64,000 nt of DNA from JACPYM01 sp031423495 (GTDB taxonomy: Bacteria; Acidobacteriota; Blastocatellia; RBC074), in contig JANPFP010000073.1 of assembly GCA_031423495.1 (NCBI GenBank), positions 62,001-126,000 of the forward strand, written 5' to 3'. The position numbers were made by a program, and so were the translations under genes. Below, piece by piece: positions 17,831-24,768 of the stretch (position 1 is the stretch's first letter; each line of letters opens with the position of its first letter). Under the pieces are notes generated by a model. The model saw only the letters and a program-made list of their open reading frames with translations. It was not told the origin of the DNA and made no database searches.

Positions 17831-18928
17831 ATGACGAAAGACCTACACGCTAAGCCTTTCGATGAGGGGACGAAAGCCAAGCTTGCTATTTTTCGCGACT
17901 ATCTACGCGAGTGGCTGCCTGTGTTTGTTGCGCCAGATACTCCGCGTTGGACAACCATCAACATTTTCGACTTTTTTGCGGGGCCAGGCGCTGATATAGA
18001 AGGAACCAAAGGAACACCGTTGATAATTCTTGAAGAACTTGAAGCGCATACACACAGCCTAAAAATCAAAGGTCTCAAGGTAAATCTCTACTTTAACGAA
18101 TACGAAAAAGACAAATGTGAAGAACTCAAGGTGAAACTCAAAAGTATGCCGTCGAATGTATACATAATTTGGCCGCCCGATAACCTTGATTTCAAAACTG
18201 CGTTCGACAAAGAATTTCCGAAAATGCAGAAGAATGATTGTGCAAACCTCTTGTTTTTGGACCAAAATGGCATCAAACATATCACTGAAGACGTCTTCAG
18301 GAAGATTATCGGCTTGAAACACACAGATTTTTTGTTCTTTATTTCATCTTCGACCTTCAAGCGGTTTTCAGAGCATCCATCTATTGTACGACATATAAAG
18401 CTAAGCCCGGAGGAAATTGACAAAACTGATTACCACCATATTCACAGGCTTGTTCTTGGCTACTACAAAAGCCTGATCCCTCAAGGTAAAGAGTATTTCT
18501 TAGCTCCGTTTTCGCTTAAAAAGAATGCAAACATTTATGGAATTATTTTTGGAAGCAGCCATGTTTATGGGATTGAAAAATTCCTGAGAACTTGCTGGAA
18601 GGTTGACCCTGAAAGAGGGGCTGCTAATTTTGACATTGATGACGACAAAATTAATCCGGGTCAGTTAGGCTTGTTCACGGGAACTGAAAAGCGCCCCAAG
18701 AAAGTAGAACGCTTTGAGGGTGATCTGCATGATAAAATATTGGACAAACAACTAAGAACTGATCGAGATGTTTACTTGCATACTCTATCAAACGGCTTTC
18801 TTCCCAAGCACGCGAGAGAGGTGTTAAGACGTTTGATAAAAGAAAACAAAATCGAGAAGAGTTCGTTAGAATTATCGCACAAGGTATGCAAACCCAATGC
18901 GACACCAAAAGAACTAAGGACTATATAA
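17831..18928 (+). CDS. tcmP: Three-Cys-motif partner protein TcmP
   Basis: 365 residues from the ATG at 17831, which is preceded by AGAGGA; an upstream in-frame start at 17765 lacks a ribosome-binding site. The segment INIFDFFAGPGADIEGTKGTP (about 36-56) resembles a methyltransferase-like FAGPG glycine loop and, with the following NLYFNEYEKDKCEEL, is the hallmark of the TcmP family (TIGR04474), which occurs beside proteins with a three-cysteine motif. The neighbour 1 nt downstream is exactly such a protein. Codon use is visibly more AT-rich than the flanking genes, suggesting horizontal transfer. Molecular function unknown. Confidence 0.88.
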   Translation: MTKDLHAKPFDEGTKAKLAIFRDYLREWLPVFVAPDTPRWTTINIFDFFAGPGADIEGTKGTPLIILEELEAHTHSLKIKGLKVNLYFNEYEKDKCEELKVKLKSMPSNVYIIWPPDNLDFKTAFDKEFPKMQKNDCANLLFLDQNGIKHITEDVFRKIIGLKHTDFLFFISSSTFKRFSEHPSIVRHIKLSPEEIDKTDYHHIHRLVLGYYKSLIPQGKEYFLAPFSLKKNANIYGIIFGSSHVYGIEKFLRTCWKVDPERGAANFDIDDDKINPGQLGLFTGTEKRPKKVERFEGDLHDKILDKQLRTDRDVYLHTLSNGFLPKHAREVLRRLIKENKIEKSSLELSHKVCKPNATPKELRTI

Positions 18929-18929
18929 A

Positions 18930-19658
18930 ATGGCGCAATCAAGCATTGAATGGACAGAAATGACTTGGAACCCCACCACGGGCTGCACAAAGATTTCGGC
19001 AGGTTGCAAGTTCTGCTATGCCGAAATTATGTCGAAGCGACTGAAAGCCATGGGAGTCGATAAATACAAAGACGGATTCGAGGTACGAATACATCAAGAT
19101 GCGTTAGATATTCCTTCAACATGGCGGTCATCAAAAATTGTATTTGTAAATTCAATGAGCGACTTGTTTCATAAAGACATCCCACTTGAGTTTATCCAGC
19201 AAGTCTTTGAAGTGATGAACAATAATCCGCAACATGTTTTTCAGGTTTTGACGAAAAGAGCAGAGCGGCTTTTTGAGATACATCCAAAGTTAAACTGGAC
19301 TGCGAATATCTGGATGGGCGTTTCTGTTGAAGATGAAGCCGTCTTACATCGAATTGACTTCCTCAGGAAGACAAAGGCTAAAATAAAATTCCTTTCCTGT
19401 GAACCATTAATAGGCCCGCTACCAAATTTGAACCTTAAAAAGATTGACTGGGTTATCGTCGGAGGGGAAAGCGGGCAGAGTCCAAGACCAATGGAGCCTC
19501 AATGGGTGAACGATATTCAAAAACAGTGCGAAAACGCGGATGTGGCCTTTTTCTTTAAGCAGTGGGGCGGGCGAAACAAAAAGGCCAATGGGCGAGAACT
19601 AAATGGGAAAGCCTACGACCAAATGCCCAAGGCATACGCCGCTCAAATAACTGTTTAG
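18930..19658 (+). CDS. Phage Gp37/Gp68 (DUF5131) family three-Cys-motif protein
   Basis: 242 residues. Begins SSIEWTEMTWNPTTGC and carries Cys19, Cys26 and Cys29 (CX6CX2C), the cluster-binding motif of the DUF5131 group, thought to be radical SAM-like. It ends with VIVGGESGQSPRPMEPQWV and FFFKQWGG, both typical of the family first seen in phages. It follows tcmP by 1 nt, forming the known two-gene cassette. The substrate and the purpose of the pair are not established; AT-rich composition and the flanking broken genes suggest an acquired cassette. Confidence 0.92.
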   Translation: MAQSSIEWTEMTWNPTTGCTKISAGCKFCYAEIMSKRLKAMGVDKYKDGFEVRIHQDALDIPSTWRSSKIVFVNSMSDLFHKDIPLEFIQQVFEVMNNNPQHVFQVLTKRAERLFEIHPKLNWTANIWMGVSVEDEAVLHRIDFLRKTKAKIKFLSCEPLIGPLPNLNLKKIDWVIVGGESGQSPRPMEPQWVNDIQKQCENADVAFFFKQWGGRNKKANGRELNGKAYDQMPKAYAAQITV

Positions 19659-19740
19659 ATTTATTTCAGAATTTCAAGGTGTAAGCGGCAGCGGAAGTAG
19701 CGTTTGATTGACCTACCACTTATCGCCGAGTTGGCAGACA

Positions 19741-20016
19741 TCAGCCTTCGGCCAATTCGCCGTACGTAAGCTCAAGTTCCCTACCCTTGTCATCCACGAT
19801 GGCTTTCCCGCCTTTTTCCAACTTGCCAAACAGAATCTCATTCGCCAGCGCCTCTTTGATTTTGGATTGAATCAACCGCGCCATCGGACGCGCGCCGTTC
19901 AATCGGTCGTAGCCCTTCTCGGCCAGCCAGGTGCGGGTGGCGTCGGTGAGCGTGAGTGTGACGTTTTTATCGGTGAGTTGCGCGCGCAATTCGTTGATAA
20001 ATTTGCCTACGATTAC
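19741..20016 (-). pseudogene. clpA: ClpA C-terminal fragment
   Basis: Reading the minus strand, about 90 residues match the extreme C-terminus of ClpA: IVGKFINELRAQL, then TWLAEKGYDRLNGARPMARL, then KEALANEILFGKLEKGG, and a stop at 19741. The match ends abruptly near 20011-20016, where sequence homologous to thiC begins in the other direction. The rest of the roughly 750-residue chaperone is absent, so this is a truncated relic that does not encode a functional unfoldase. Confidence 0.85.
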
Positions 20017-20118
20017 GCGGCAAGAAAAGAAGATGAAGCGGCGGCGCTGACAACGGGAATGCAGGAAATGTCAGAGCAGTTTAAGCAAGCGGGAGCGGAG
20101 TTGTATGTGAAGGCGTAG
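20011..20118 (+). pseudogene. thiC: Duplicated 3' end of thiC
   Basis: The last 36 codons repeat the ThiC C-terminus (DYAARKED, then AALTTGMQEMSEQFK to the end AELYVKA). Over the final 78 nt (20041-20118 against 17661-17738) there are 11 nucleotide differences and every one is synonymous, including TAA to TAG. A 29-nt stretch (17679-17707 and 20059-20087) is identical. The copy therefore comes from a thiC that had evolved under selection and not from a recent simple duplication. Confidence 0.9.
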
Positions 20119-20169
20119 TGCCAATTAGGCTGCGGACATTTTTGAGATACAAGCGCGGAAATTCTTTTT

Positions 20170-20241
20170 CCAACGCGGACAAGCCGGAACCAATAGATAT
20201 TTTTGGTAAAGTATCTATTGGTTCCGGCTTGTCCACGTTGG
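20170..20241. repeat. Long inverted repeat, 30-bp arms
   Basis: Arms at 20170-20199 and 20212-20241 are complementary at 29 of 30 positions around a 12-nt T-rich loop. The arms contain GGACAAGCCGG. It lies just past the thiC relic and just downstream of the minus-strand VOC gene stop. It may act as a terminator or be a mobile palindrome; no GTAG foot is present. Confidence 0.75.
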
Positions 20242-20251
20242 GTAGGTGGAA

Positions 20252-20683
20252 TCACTGGCGCGCTAACACGATGAGGTTGCCGTCAGGATCATTGACAACG
20301 TAACTCGCGCCTTGCGCTCTGACGCTGCCGCCAGCCGTGAGCAAGTTGCTTGTATGCGATTCGAGATCATCACTTCGCAACGGTAACGTAACGCGGCGCG
20401 TACGATTTTTCGTTTTGGTTGGAATGACTTGCACCGTGGCGTTCAGCACTTCGCCTTGATAACTGCCTTCAACTGCTTGCCAGTCGGTGTTGAAAGCTGC
20501 GCTATAAAATTTCATCAGGGCTTCAGGTTGTTGGGTGAACAATCTGAACTGCACTGCGGGCAAGTTCGCGTTGGATGGTTGCGCGTTCGCCGCGTTAAAC
20601 GCAGAGCCTTTCGTACGCGTAACGGAATAAGCGCCGATGACGAAATAGGCGACGAGCGCCAGTAAGATCAAACTTTTTTTCAT
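20252..20683 (-). CDS. Secreted or membrane-anchored VOC-like protein
   Basis: 143 residues from the ATG at 20683, chosen because GGAGGAG lies 7 nt upstream. The N-terminus (KKSLILLALVAYFVIGAYS) is a signal peptide or single membrane anchor. The remainder has the half-repeats of a glyoxalase/bleomycin-resistance (VOC) fold: VQFRLFTQQPEALMKFYSAAF at the start and VVNDPDGNLIVLARQ at the end. Function unknown; exported VOC proteins are uncommon. Its start overlaps the stop of the preceding VOC fusion gene by 4 nt (ATGA). Confidence 0.8.
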   Translation of the reverse strand: MKKSLILLALVAYFVIGAYSVTRTKGSAFNAANAQPSNANLPAVQFRLFTQQPEALMKFYSAAFNTDWQAVEGSYQGEVLNATVQVIPTKTKNRTRRVTLPLRSDDLESHTSNLLTAGGSVRAQGASYVVNDPDGNLIVLARQ

Positions 20684-21417
20684 GGACAAACTCCTCCGGC
20701 GGGCGGCTGCCACAGTTCGATGCGGTTGCCTTCGCCATCAAGAATCCAGGCAAAGCGCCCGTATTCGCTGTCTTCACGTTTGTCATCAATCCAGACGCCT
20801 TCGGCGCGTAATTGCTCAAGCACTGCGTCAAGGTCGGCCACGCGATAGTTGAGCATGAAGCTCGCTTTGCTCGGCTCTATGTATTTGGTGTCTGCGTCGA
20901 AAATTGACCAGACGGTTTCGCCCATCTTTTGCGGATCGTCGTCTTCGCGCCATCGGAACGACGTACCGCCATAACTCGGATGAATGTTCAAACCGAAATG
21001 TACGCGATACCACTCGCGCAATTTCGGCGCATCTTTCGCTTTGAAAAAGATTCCGCCCAAGCCCGTCACGCGCTGCAATCGCTGATAGGTCATCAGCGCG
21101 TAACCGGAACCCGCTTCCGCTTTGAGTTCAGCTGGAGCCTTGCCGTCAAAGCTGTAACAAACTTTCAAGGCGTCGCCTTCACGTTGAAAAATCGCGTGAA
21201 TTGTGCGGCCTTGATTGGGGCCTTCGACGCCGGTGATTTCCAGTACGTGCGGCGTTACGGTTGTATTGATCGCCGTGCGTCCGGCATCGCGCGTGCCGTT
21301 GACGAAGGTGAGGTAAGTGTCAGCGGCTACGATCAATTTAGTTTGCGGCAACTTGTCATCGGTGACGACTATGCCATTTAGCGTTAGGGCTGTGAGAGTC
21401 CAGGTTCCATCCAGCAT
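20680..21417 (-). CDS. TIGR03067-like domain fused to a VOC domain
   Basis: 245 residues. Residues 1-115 (LDGTWTLTALTLNGI, FVNGTRDAGRTAI, IHAIFQREGDALKVCYS) match the lipocalin-like TIGR03067 domain common in Planctomycetes and Acidobacteria. Residues 118-240 form a VOC module (GLGGIFFKAKDAPKLREWYRVHFGL near its start, AWILDGEGNRIELWQPP at its end). No signal peptide is seen. Ligand and reaction are unknown. It is translationally coupled to the downstream exported VOC protein, so the two may act on related ligands in different compartments. Confidence 0.8.
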   Translation of the reverse strand: MLDGTWTLTALTLNGIVVTDDKLPQTKLIVAADTYLTFVNGTRDAGRTAINTTVTPHVLEITGVEGPNQGRTIHAIFQREGDALKVCYSFDGKAPAELKAEAGSGYALMTYQRLQRVTGLGGIFFKAKDAPKLREWYRVHFGLNIHPSYGGTSFRWREDDDPQKMGETVWSIFDADTKYIEPSKASFMLNYRVADLDAVLEQLRAEGVWIDDKREDSEYGRFAWILDGEGNRIELWQPPAGGVCP

Positions 21418-21440
21418 TGAGAACGCTCCTTGATTTTTTG

Positions 21441-21510
21441 GTAGGACAGGTTCGTAACCTGTCCGTCAATAAAACCCGCATAAGCCGGACAGGTTACGAA
21501 CCTGCCCTAC
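21441..21510. repeat. REPIN-like palindrome with GTAG/CTAC ends (second family)
   Basis: Arms 21441-21465 and 21486-21510 are complementary at 24 of 25 positions with a 20-nt loop. Each arm begins with GTAG and folds on itself (GGACAGGTT/AACCTGTCC). The architecture and arm length equal those of the element at 12907-12969, but the sequence differs. Confidence 0.8.
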
Positions 21511-21534
21511 TGAAATTGCAAAGGTGAAAAAGAA

Positions 21535-21567
21535 GTGAGAGAGAACGCGCAAAGCATTCTCTCTCAC
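21535..21567 (-). terminator. Hairpin terminator
   Basis: An 11-bp perfect stem (GTGAGAGAGAA with TTCTCTCTCAC) and an 11-nt loop. In the minus direction it is followed by CTTCTTTTTC, so it probably ends transcripts of the 22300-21737 gene pair. Confidence 0.65.
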
Positions 21568-21736
21568 GCGAAGTTAAGCAAACCGACGCCGAACCAGTTG
21601 CCAGTTTGCCCAAGGCGGTCAATCAGTCAGTGTCTTTAAGATGTCCGGCAGCCGGACGTTCAGTCACTAGCAAAACGCTAAAGGCCCTGTGATTGGCCTT
21701 TGCATAACTTCTGTTTTGCAAAGATCGGAGGGAGGT
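21568..21736. other. Intergenic region with three further small hairpins
   Basis: Between the terminator and the stop of the next gene are GTCCGGCAGCCGGAC (near 21642), AAAGGCC/GGCCTTT (near 21681-21702) and CTTTGCA/TTGCAAAG (near 21700-21723). The last two overlap and could be alternative structures. No gene or known riboswitch was recognised. Confidence 0.45.
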
Positions 21737-22300
21737 TTATTGAGGTGCGTGGTTGAGATTCATGCTTTTTTCAGCGCGACGTTCTTCGATCCACTCGCTG
21801 AGAACGCGCTCTAGCTCCGTACCCTGAAACTGTTGTTGCATGTCTTCCCATTTTTGCCGACCGATGTGCCCCAGGTGGCGACGATGGCGTTTCTTGCCGA
21901 CGTAATAAACTTCGCGGCAATCCCAGCCTACGCCCTTTTGCACCCACTCAATGTTGACGCCTACGCGCGGCGGTTTCGTACCAGACAATGCGTTCATAGC
22001 TTTCTGAGCTTTCGGCGCAACAGGTTTACGCGCGATGGGGGCTGCGGCTTCAACTGGCGCGGCGGCAACCGCTTGCGCCACCGATTCGCCATTGCTCACT
22101 ACGGTCGTCGCGTTGTGAGGCGCGAACGTTGGCGAGCCAGGGCTAAAGCCACGCACGGTCGTTTCGGAAGCAGGGAAGTAACTACGTTCCTGATAAACAG
22201 GTTCGAGTTGGGTTGATGATTGTGCCGATGGGCCATACACGTCTGGCAACGCAACGTGCATCGTAGCGCGGAAGGAGTCTTCCGCCTGAGCCATCGGCAC
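21737..22300 (-). CDS. Hypothetical protein with basic C-terminal domain
   Basis: 187 residues from a GTG at 22300 whose G overlaps the TAG of the upstream gene; an ATG at 22294 is an equally good start. The first 110 residues are low-complexity, rich in Ala, Pro and Ser, and probably disordered. The C-terminal part (VNIEWVQKGVGWDCREVYY, GKKRHRRHLGHIGRQKWEDM) is compact and basic. I do not recognise the family. It is coupled to the membrane protein before it and may be its soluble partner. Confidence 0.65.
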   Translation of the reverse strand: MPMAQAEDSFRATMHVALPDVYGPSAQSSTQLEPVYQERSYFPASETTVRGFSPGSPTFAPHNATTVVSNGESVAQAVAAAPVEAAAPIARKPVAPKAQKAMNALSGTKPPRVGVNIEWVQKGVGWDCREVYYVGKKRHRRHLGHIGRQKWEDMQQQFQGTELERVLSEWIEERRAEKSMNLNHAPQ

Positions 22301-23061
22301 TACGCTTTTCCCCGCGCTTCTCCGTATGGCAAGCGCCCGTTCGCGTATGCCGGCGCGTAAGCCTCGGTGTAACGATTGTTTCGCTGTTCGCGCGTTTGCA
22401 ATTTCGCATCGAGCCGCGCACGCACGACGGCGGGCAGTTCGCCACGAACTTCATCAATCCATTCTTCGGCCATCGCTTCCGCAGTGATTTCGGCGATCAG
22501 CGTTTTGGTCGCGACCATCGTCGGATGAAGTAAGGCATCGCGACGCGCGTTGGTTTTGAATTCAGCGCGTTCGCCGCGTTCACGGCGTTCGAGCGATTGG
22601 CGACGGGCTTCGGGGTCTTGCGATTGCAGCCAAATGCCCAACCCCATTACCGCGACAGGGACGATGACCATGCCCCAACGCAGATATTCCATCAGGTAAG
22701 GATTCAAGGTCGCCCCGGCCATCTGTTGCGCGAAATGGCATACGACGTTGATGGCGATGACGGCGAAAAGTCCAAGAATGCCGACGATGGCAGTGTGAAT
22801 TTCGCGTTGCGTTTCATAAGTCGTCATCAGTCCTTTACGCAAAAGCAAAAGGACTCTTTCAATTGCGTAAACATACAACGTAGCGAGAACGACGCGCAGG
22901 ACTGAGTGACGACCAGGAAAAAGCGAGTAAACAAGCACCCACGAAGCGATGCCGCAAAATACGGCAATGCCGAGAATGGTGCGATCCCAGGCTTCGCGAT
23001 GTTCTTTACGCGTGACGTCATCAATGACTTCGGCGGTCGTGGTTGGTTCTTTTGCTGACAT
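22300..23061 (-). CDS. Four-helix membrane protein of unknown function
   Basis: 253 residues. Four hydrophobic helices are seen (about 28-48, 54-75, 90-110 and 126-146), followed by a charged cytoplasmic tail of about 100 residues rich in Glu and Arg (RRQSLERRERGERAEF). The C-terminal region has TAEAMAEEWIDEVRGELPAVV. No known family is recognised. It shares a one-nucleotide stop/start overlap with the downstream gene, so the two form an operon. A ribosome-binding sequence (AAGGAG) precedes the ATG. Confidence 0.7.
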   Translation of the reverse strand: MSAKEPTTTAEVIDDVTRKEHREAWDRTILGIAVFCGIASWVLVYSLFPGRHSVLRVVLATLYVYAIERVLLLLRKGLMTTYETQREIHTAIVGILGLFAVIAINVVCHFAQQMAGATLNPYLMEYLRWGMVIVPVAVMGLGIWLQSQDPEARRQSLERRERGERAEFKTNARRDALLHPTMVATKTLIAEITAEAMAEEWIDEVRGELPAVVRARLDAKLQTREQRNNRYTEAYAPAYANGRLPYGEARGKA

Positions 23062-23086
23062 GATTGATCTCCTTAATAGTTGTTTA

Positions 23087-23163
23087 AGGACGCAGGCGAC
23101 GTCAGTCGTGGTAATGGTTACGTGAGTTCGTGTGATTGCGCGACTAACGTCCCCTGCGTTCCT
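23087..23163. repeat. Imperfect inverted repeat upstream of the membrane-protein operon
   Basis: Left arm 23087-23108 and right arm 23141-23163 match at about 20 positions (AGGACGCAGG, GACGT and AGTCG blocks) with a 32-nt loop. It lies between the VOC gene stop and the start of the minus-strand operon and may be another dispersed palindrome. Confidence 0.55.
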
Positions 23164-23196
23164 AACTGGTAAAAACTTTGGTTCGAGGGAAGAGGA

Positions 23197-24021
23197 CTAA
23201 GCCGCTGCCGCAAGACTTGCGTAACGGGTTTCGAGTTGTTGTACCAATGAGAACGTCGCGCCCTGTGGGTCGCTCAGCACCGCGCACCGTCCCAAGCCGG
23301 AAAAATTCGCAGGCGCGCTTTTGAGCTGTGCGCCTAATGTCATGGCGCGCTTGACGCTACGGTCGCAATCTTCGACGGCGAAATAAGCCCGCCAATGCGA
23401 TGAAGCCGTTGCGCCTTCGTGTTTTTGATCGAGTGGAATCAATCCGCCCGAAGGGTGTTCGCTGCGTTTGGGTTTGAACTTGGTATAAACGCGCGCTCCG
23501 GCGCTGACGGTTTGCACCTGCCAGCCAAACAGTTCGCCGTAAAACCGCTTGGCCGTATCGCAATCGCTACTGACAAGTTCCTGCCAGGCCAGCGACCCCG
23601 ATTCGTTGATGACTTCAGCGCCGATGTGATCAAGCGCTTGCCACAACGCGATGCGTGCGCCCGTGGGGTCTTCGATGGCGGCGATGCGGCCTATGTCTTC
23701 GATGTCGCGCGGTTCGATCAACACCTTGCCGCCCAACGTGACTGCGTGTTGCGTCGTTTTGTTCACGTCCGGCGTAGCAACATACAACTGCCACGCGGGC
23801 GAGAATCCAGGGGGCGCTTCTTCTTCAAAGACCTCATAAACCGCACCGATGTCTTTGCCGTGCAATTGCAACATCGTGTAACAGTTCCCCTGACCGACGG
23901 GCATAAAGCTGCGCCGCCAGCCGAACATTTCTCCATAAAACCTGCTGGCTGCCGTCGCGTTGGTCGTACCCAGTTCGATCCAACAAAACGTGCCTGCAAC
24001 GTGTTTCGTGATTTCCGCCAT
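23197..24021 (-). CDS. Two-domain VOC family protein
   Basis: 274 residues, consisting of two glyoxalase/bleomycin-resistance modules of about 125 residues each. Module one runs from GTFCWIELGTTNATAASRFYGEMFGW to IEDPTGARIALWQ. Module two runs from GSLAWQELVSSDCDTAKRFYGELFGW to LSDPQGATFSLVQQ. Tandem VOC proteins of this type are widespread and usually annotated only by fold; ligand unknown. The ATG is preceded by AAGGAGAG. Together with the two genes at 20.3-21.4 kb, this makes three VOC genes within 4 kb. Confidence 0.88.
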   Translation of the reverse strand: MAEITKHVAGTFCWIELGTTNATAASRFYGEMFGWRRSFMPVGQGNCYTMLQLHGKDIGAVYEVFEEEAPPGFSPAWQLYVATPDVNKTTQHAVTLGGKVLIEPRDIEDIGRIAAIEDPTGARIALWQALDHIGAEVINESGSLAWQELVSSDCDTAKRFYGELFGWQVQTVSAGARVYTKFKPKRSEHPSGGLIPLDQKHEGATASSHWRAYFAVEDCDRSVKRAMTLGAQLKSAPANFSGLGRCAVLSDPQGATFSLVQQLETRYASLAAAA

Positions 24022-24768
24022 GATTTTGCTCTCCTTTGCTCTGTGAAATTTGCTGCTACTTGTGCCGTTGGCGAAATGAAATCATCTTGTCCCGTCAACG
24101 AAACGCTATTGGTCAAAAAAAGCCTGAAGCATAGGGTTGCCGAGCCTGGATCAGAACTGGCTCCGTCGCATGCAACAAGCGCAGGACGGGCGCAGTCCAT
24201 AACCCAGGCTGAGGCATGTGCGATGATGCTTCAGGAGGGAAAGGGCGTTAGCCGGTTTTCAAGCTGCTTCGTGGCGTGCGTTATCCCAAGCTGAATCGCG
24301 CTGCGAAACATCTAGTAATATGCAATATCCAAAAGGCTTTGACGTAGTTTTAGCCAAAGCTGTCGCTACGTACTTTCTCGTCTAGCCGTGTGGCCTTTTG
24401 AGAAAAACCCTGAAAGCACAACGTCAGTGCGATTGAGCGATCAGCCGCTTTTTCGACTTACGCTGACGTTATTGAATTGCTGTGTTGTAAAAGTGATGCA
24501 ACTGATTTCTACGGCGAATTGCTTTTCTGCTTTGCGTTTCGTTCGTGAAACAGTGAGCGCATACTACGCCAGCTTTGAGATGCAGGCAAGAGGTTTTTTA
24601 GAAAAAGTTTCGTCAATGCAACAATCGGAAAACGCGATGGCGATGTGCGCAAAAAATGTAGCGGGGAACGGATTCAGCGTTAAGCTGCGATGCTTGCACC
24701 TGTTTATTCGCTGACAGTATGATGCCTGCACTTGTGACAGCTAGGGTTTACCGATAAGGCTAACAACG
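24022..24768. other. Divergent 750-bp intergenic region
   Basis: No convincing protein gene. The plus-strand frame at 24388-24714 has unremarkable composition and no homologue that I recognise. The notable content is the nested inverted repeat at 24123-24235. The region must also hold the promoters of the VOC gene (minus) and the zinc-ribbon SUMF1 gene (plus). Confidence 0.5.
24123..24235. ncRNA. Candidate structured RNA (nested rod-like hairpin)
   Basis: Four nested complementary segments occur in order: CCTGAAGCAT (24123-24132) with ATGCTTCAGG (24226-24235); AGCCTGG (24143-24149) with CCAGGCT (24204-24210); ACTG (24156-24159) with CAGT (24193-24196); CCGTC (24163-24167) with GACGG (24185-24189). 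Together they form one long rod with a large bubble above the basal stem and small internal loops, a shape similar to 6S RNA. The strand is undetermined and identification as 6S is only a suggestion. Confidence 0.4.

Noticed and set aside
21535..21730. Possible c-di-GMP (GEMM) riboswitch because of a GCGCAAAGC segment among hairpins
   Set aside because: The other conserved GEMM blocks are absent, and the region is downstream, not upstream, of the nearest gene on the minus strand.
24388..24714. 108-residue plus-strand frame
   Set aside because: No ribosome-binding site, no signal or domain and an unusual amino acid mix; considered non-coding.
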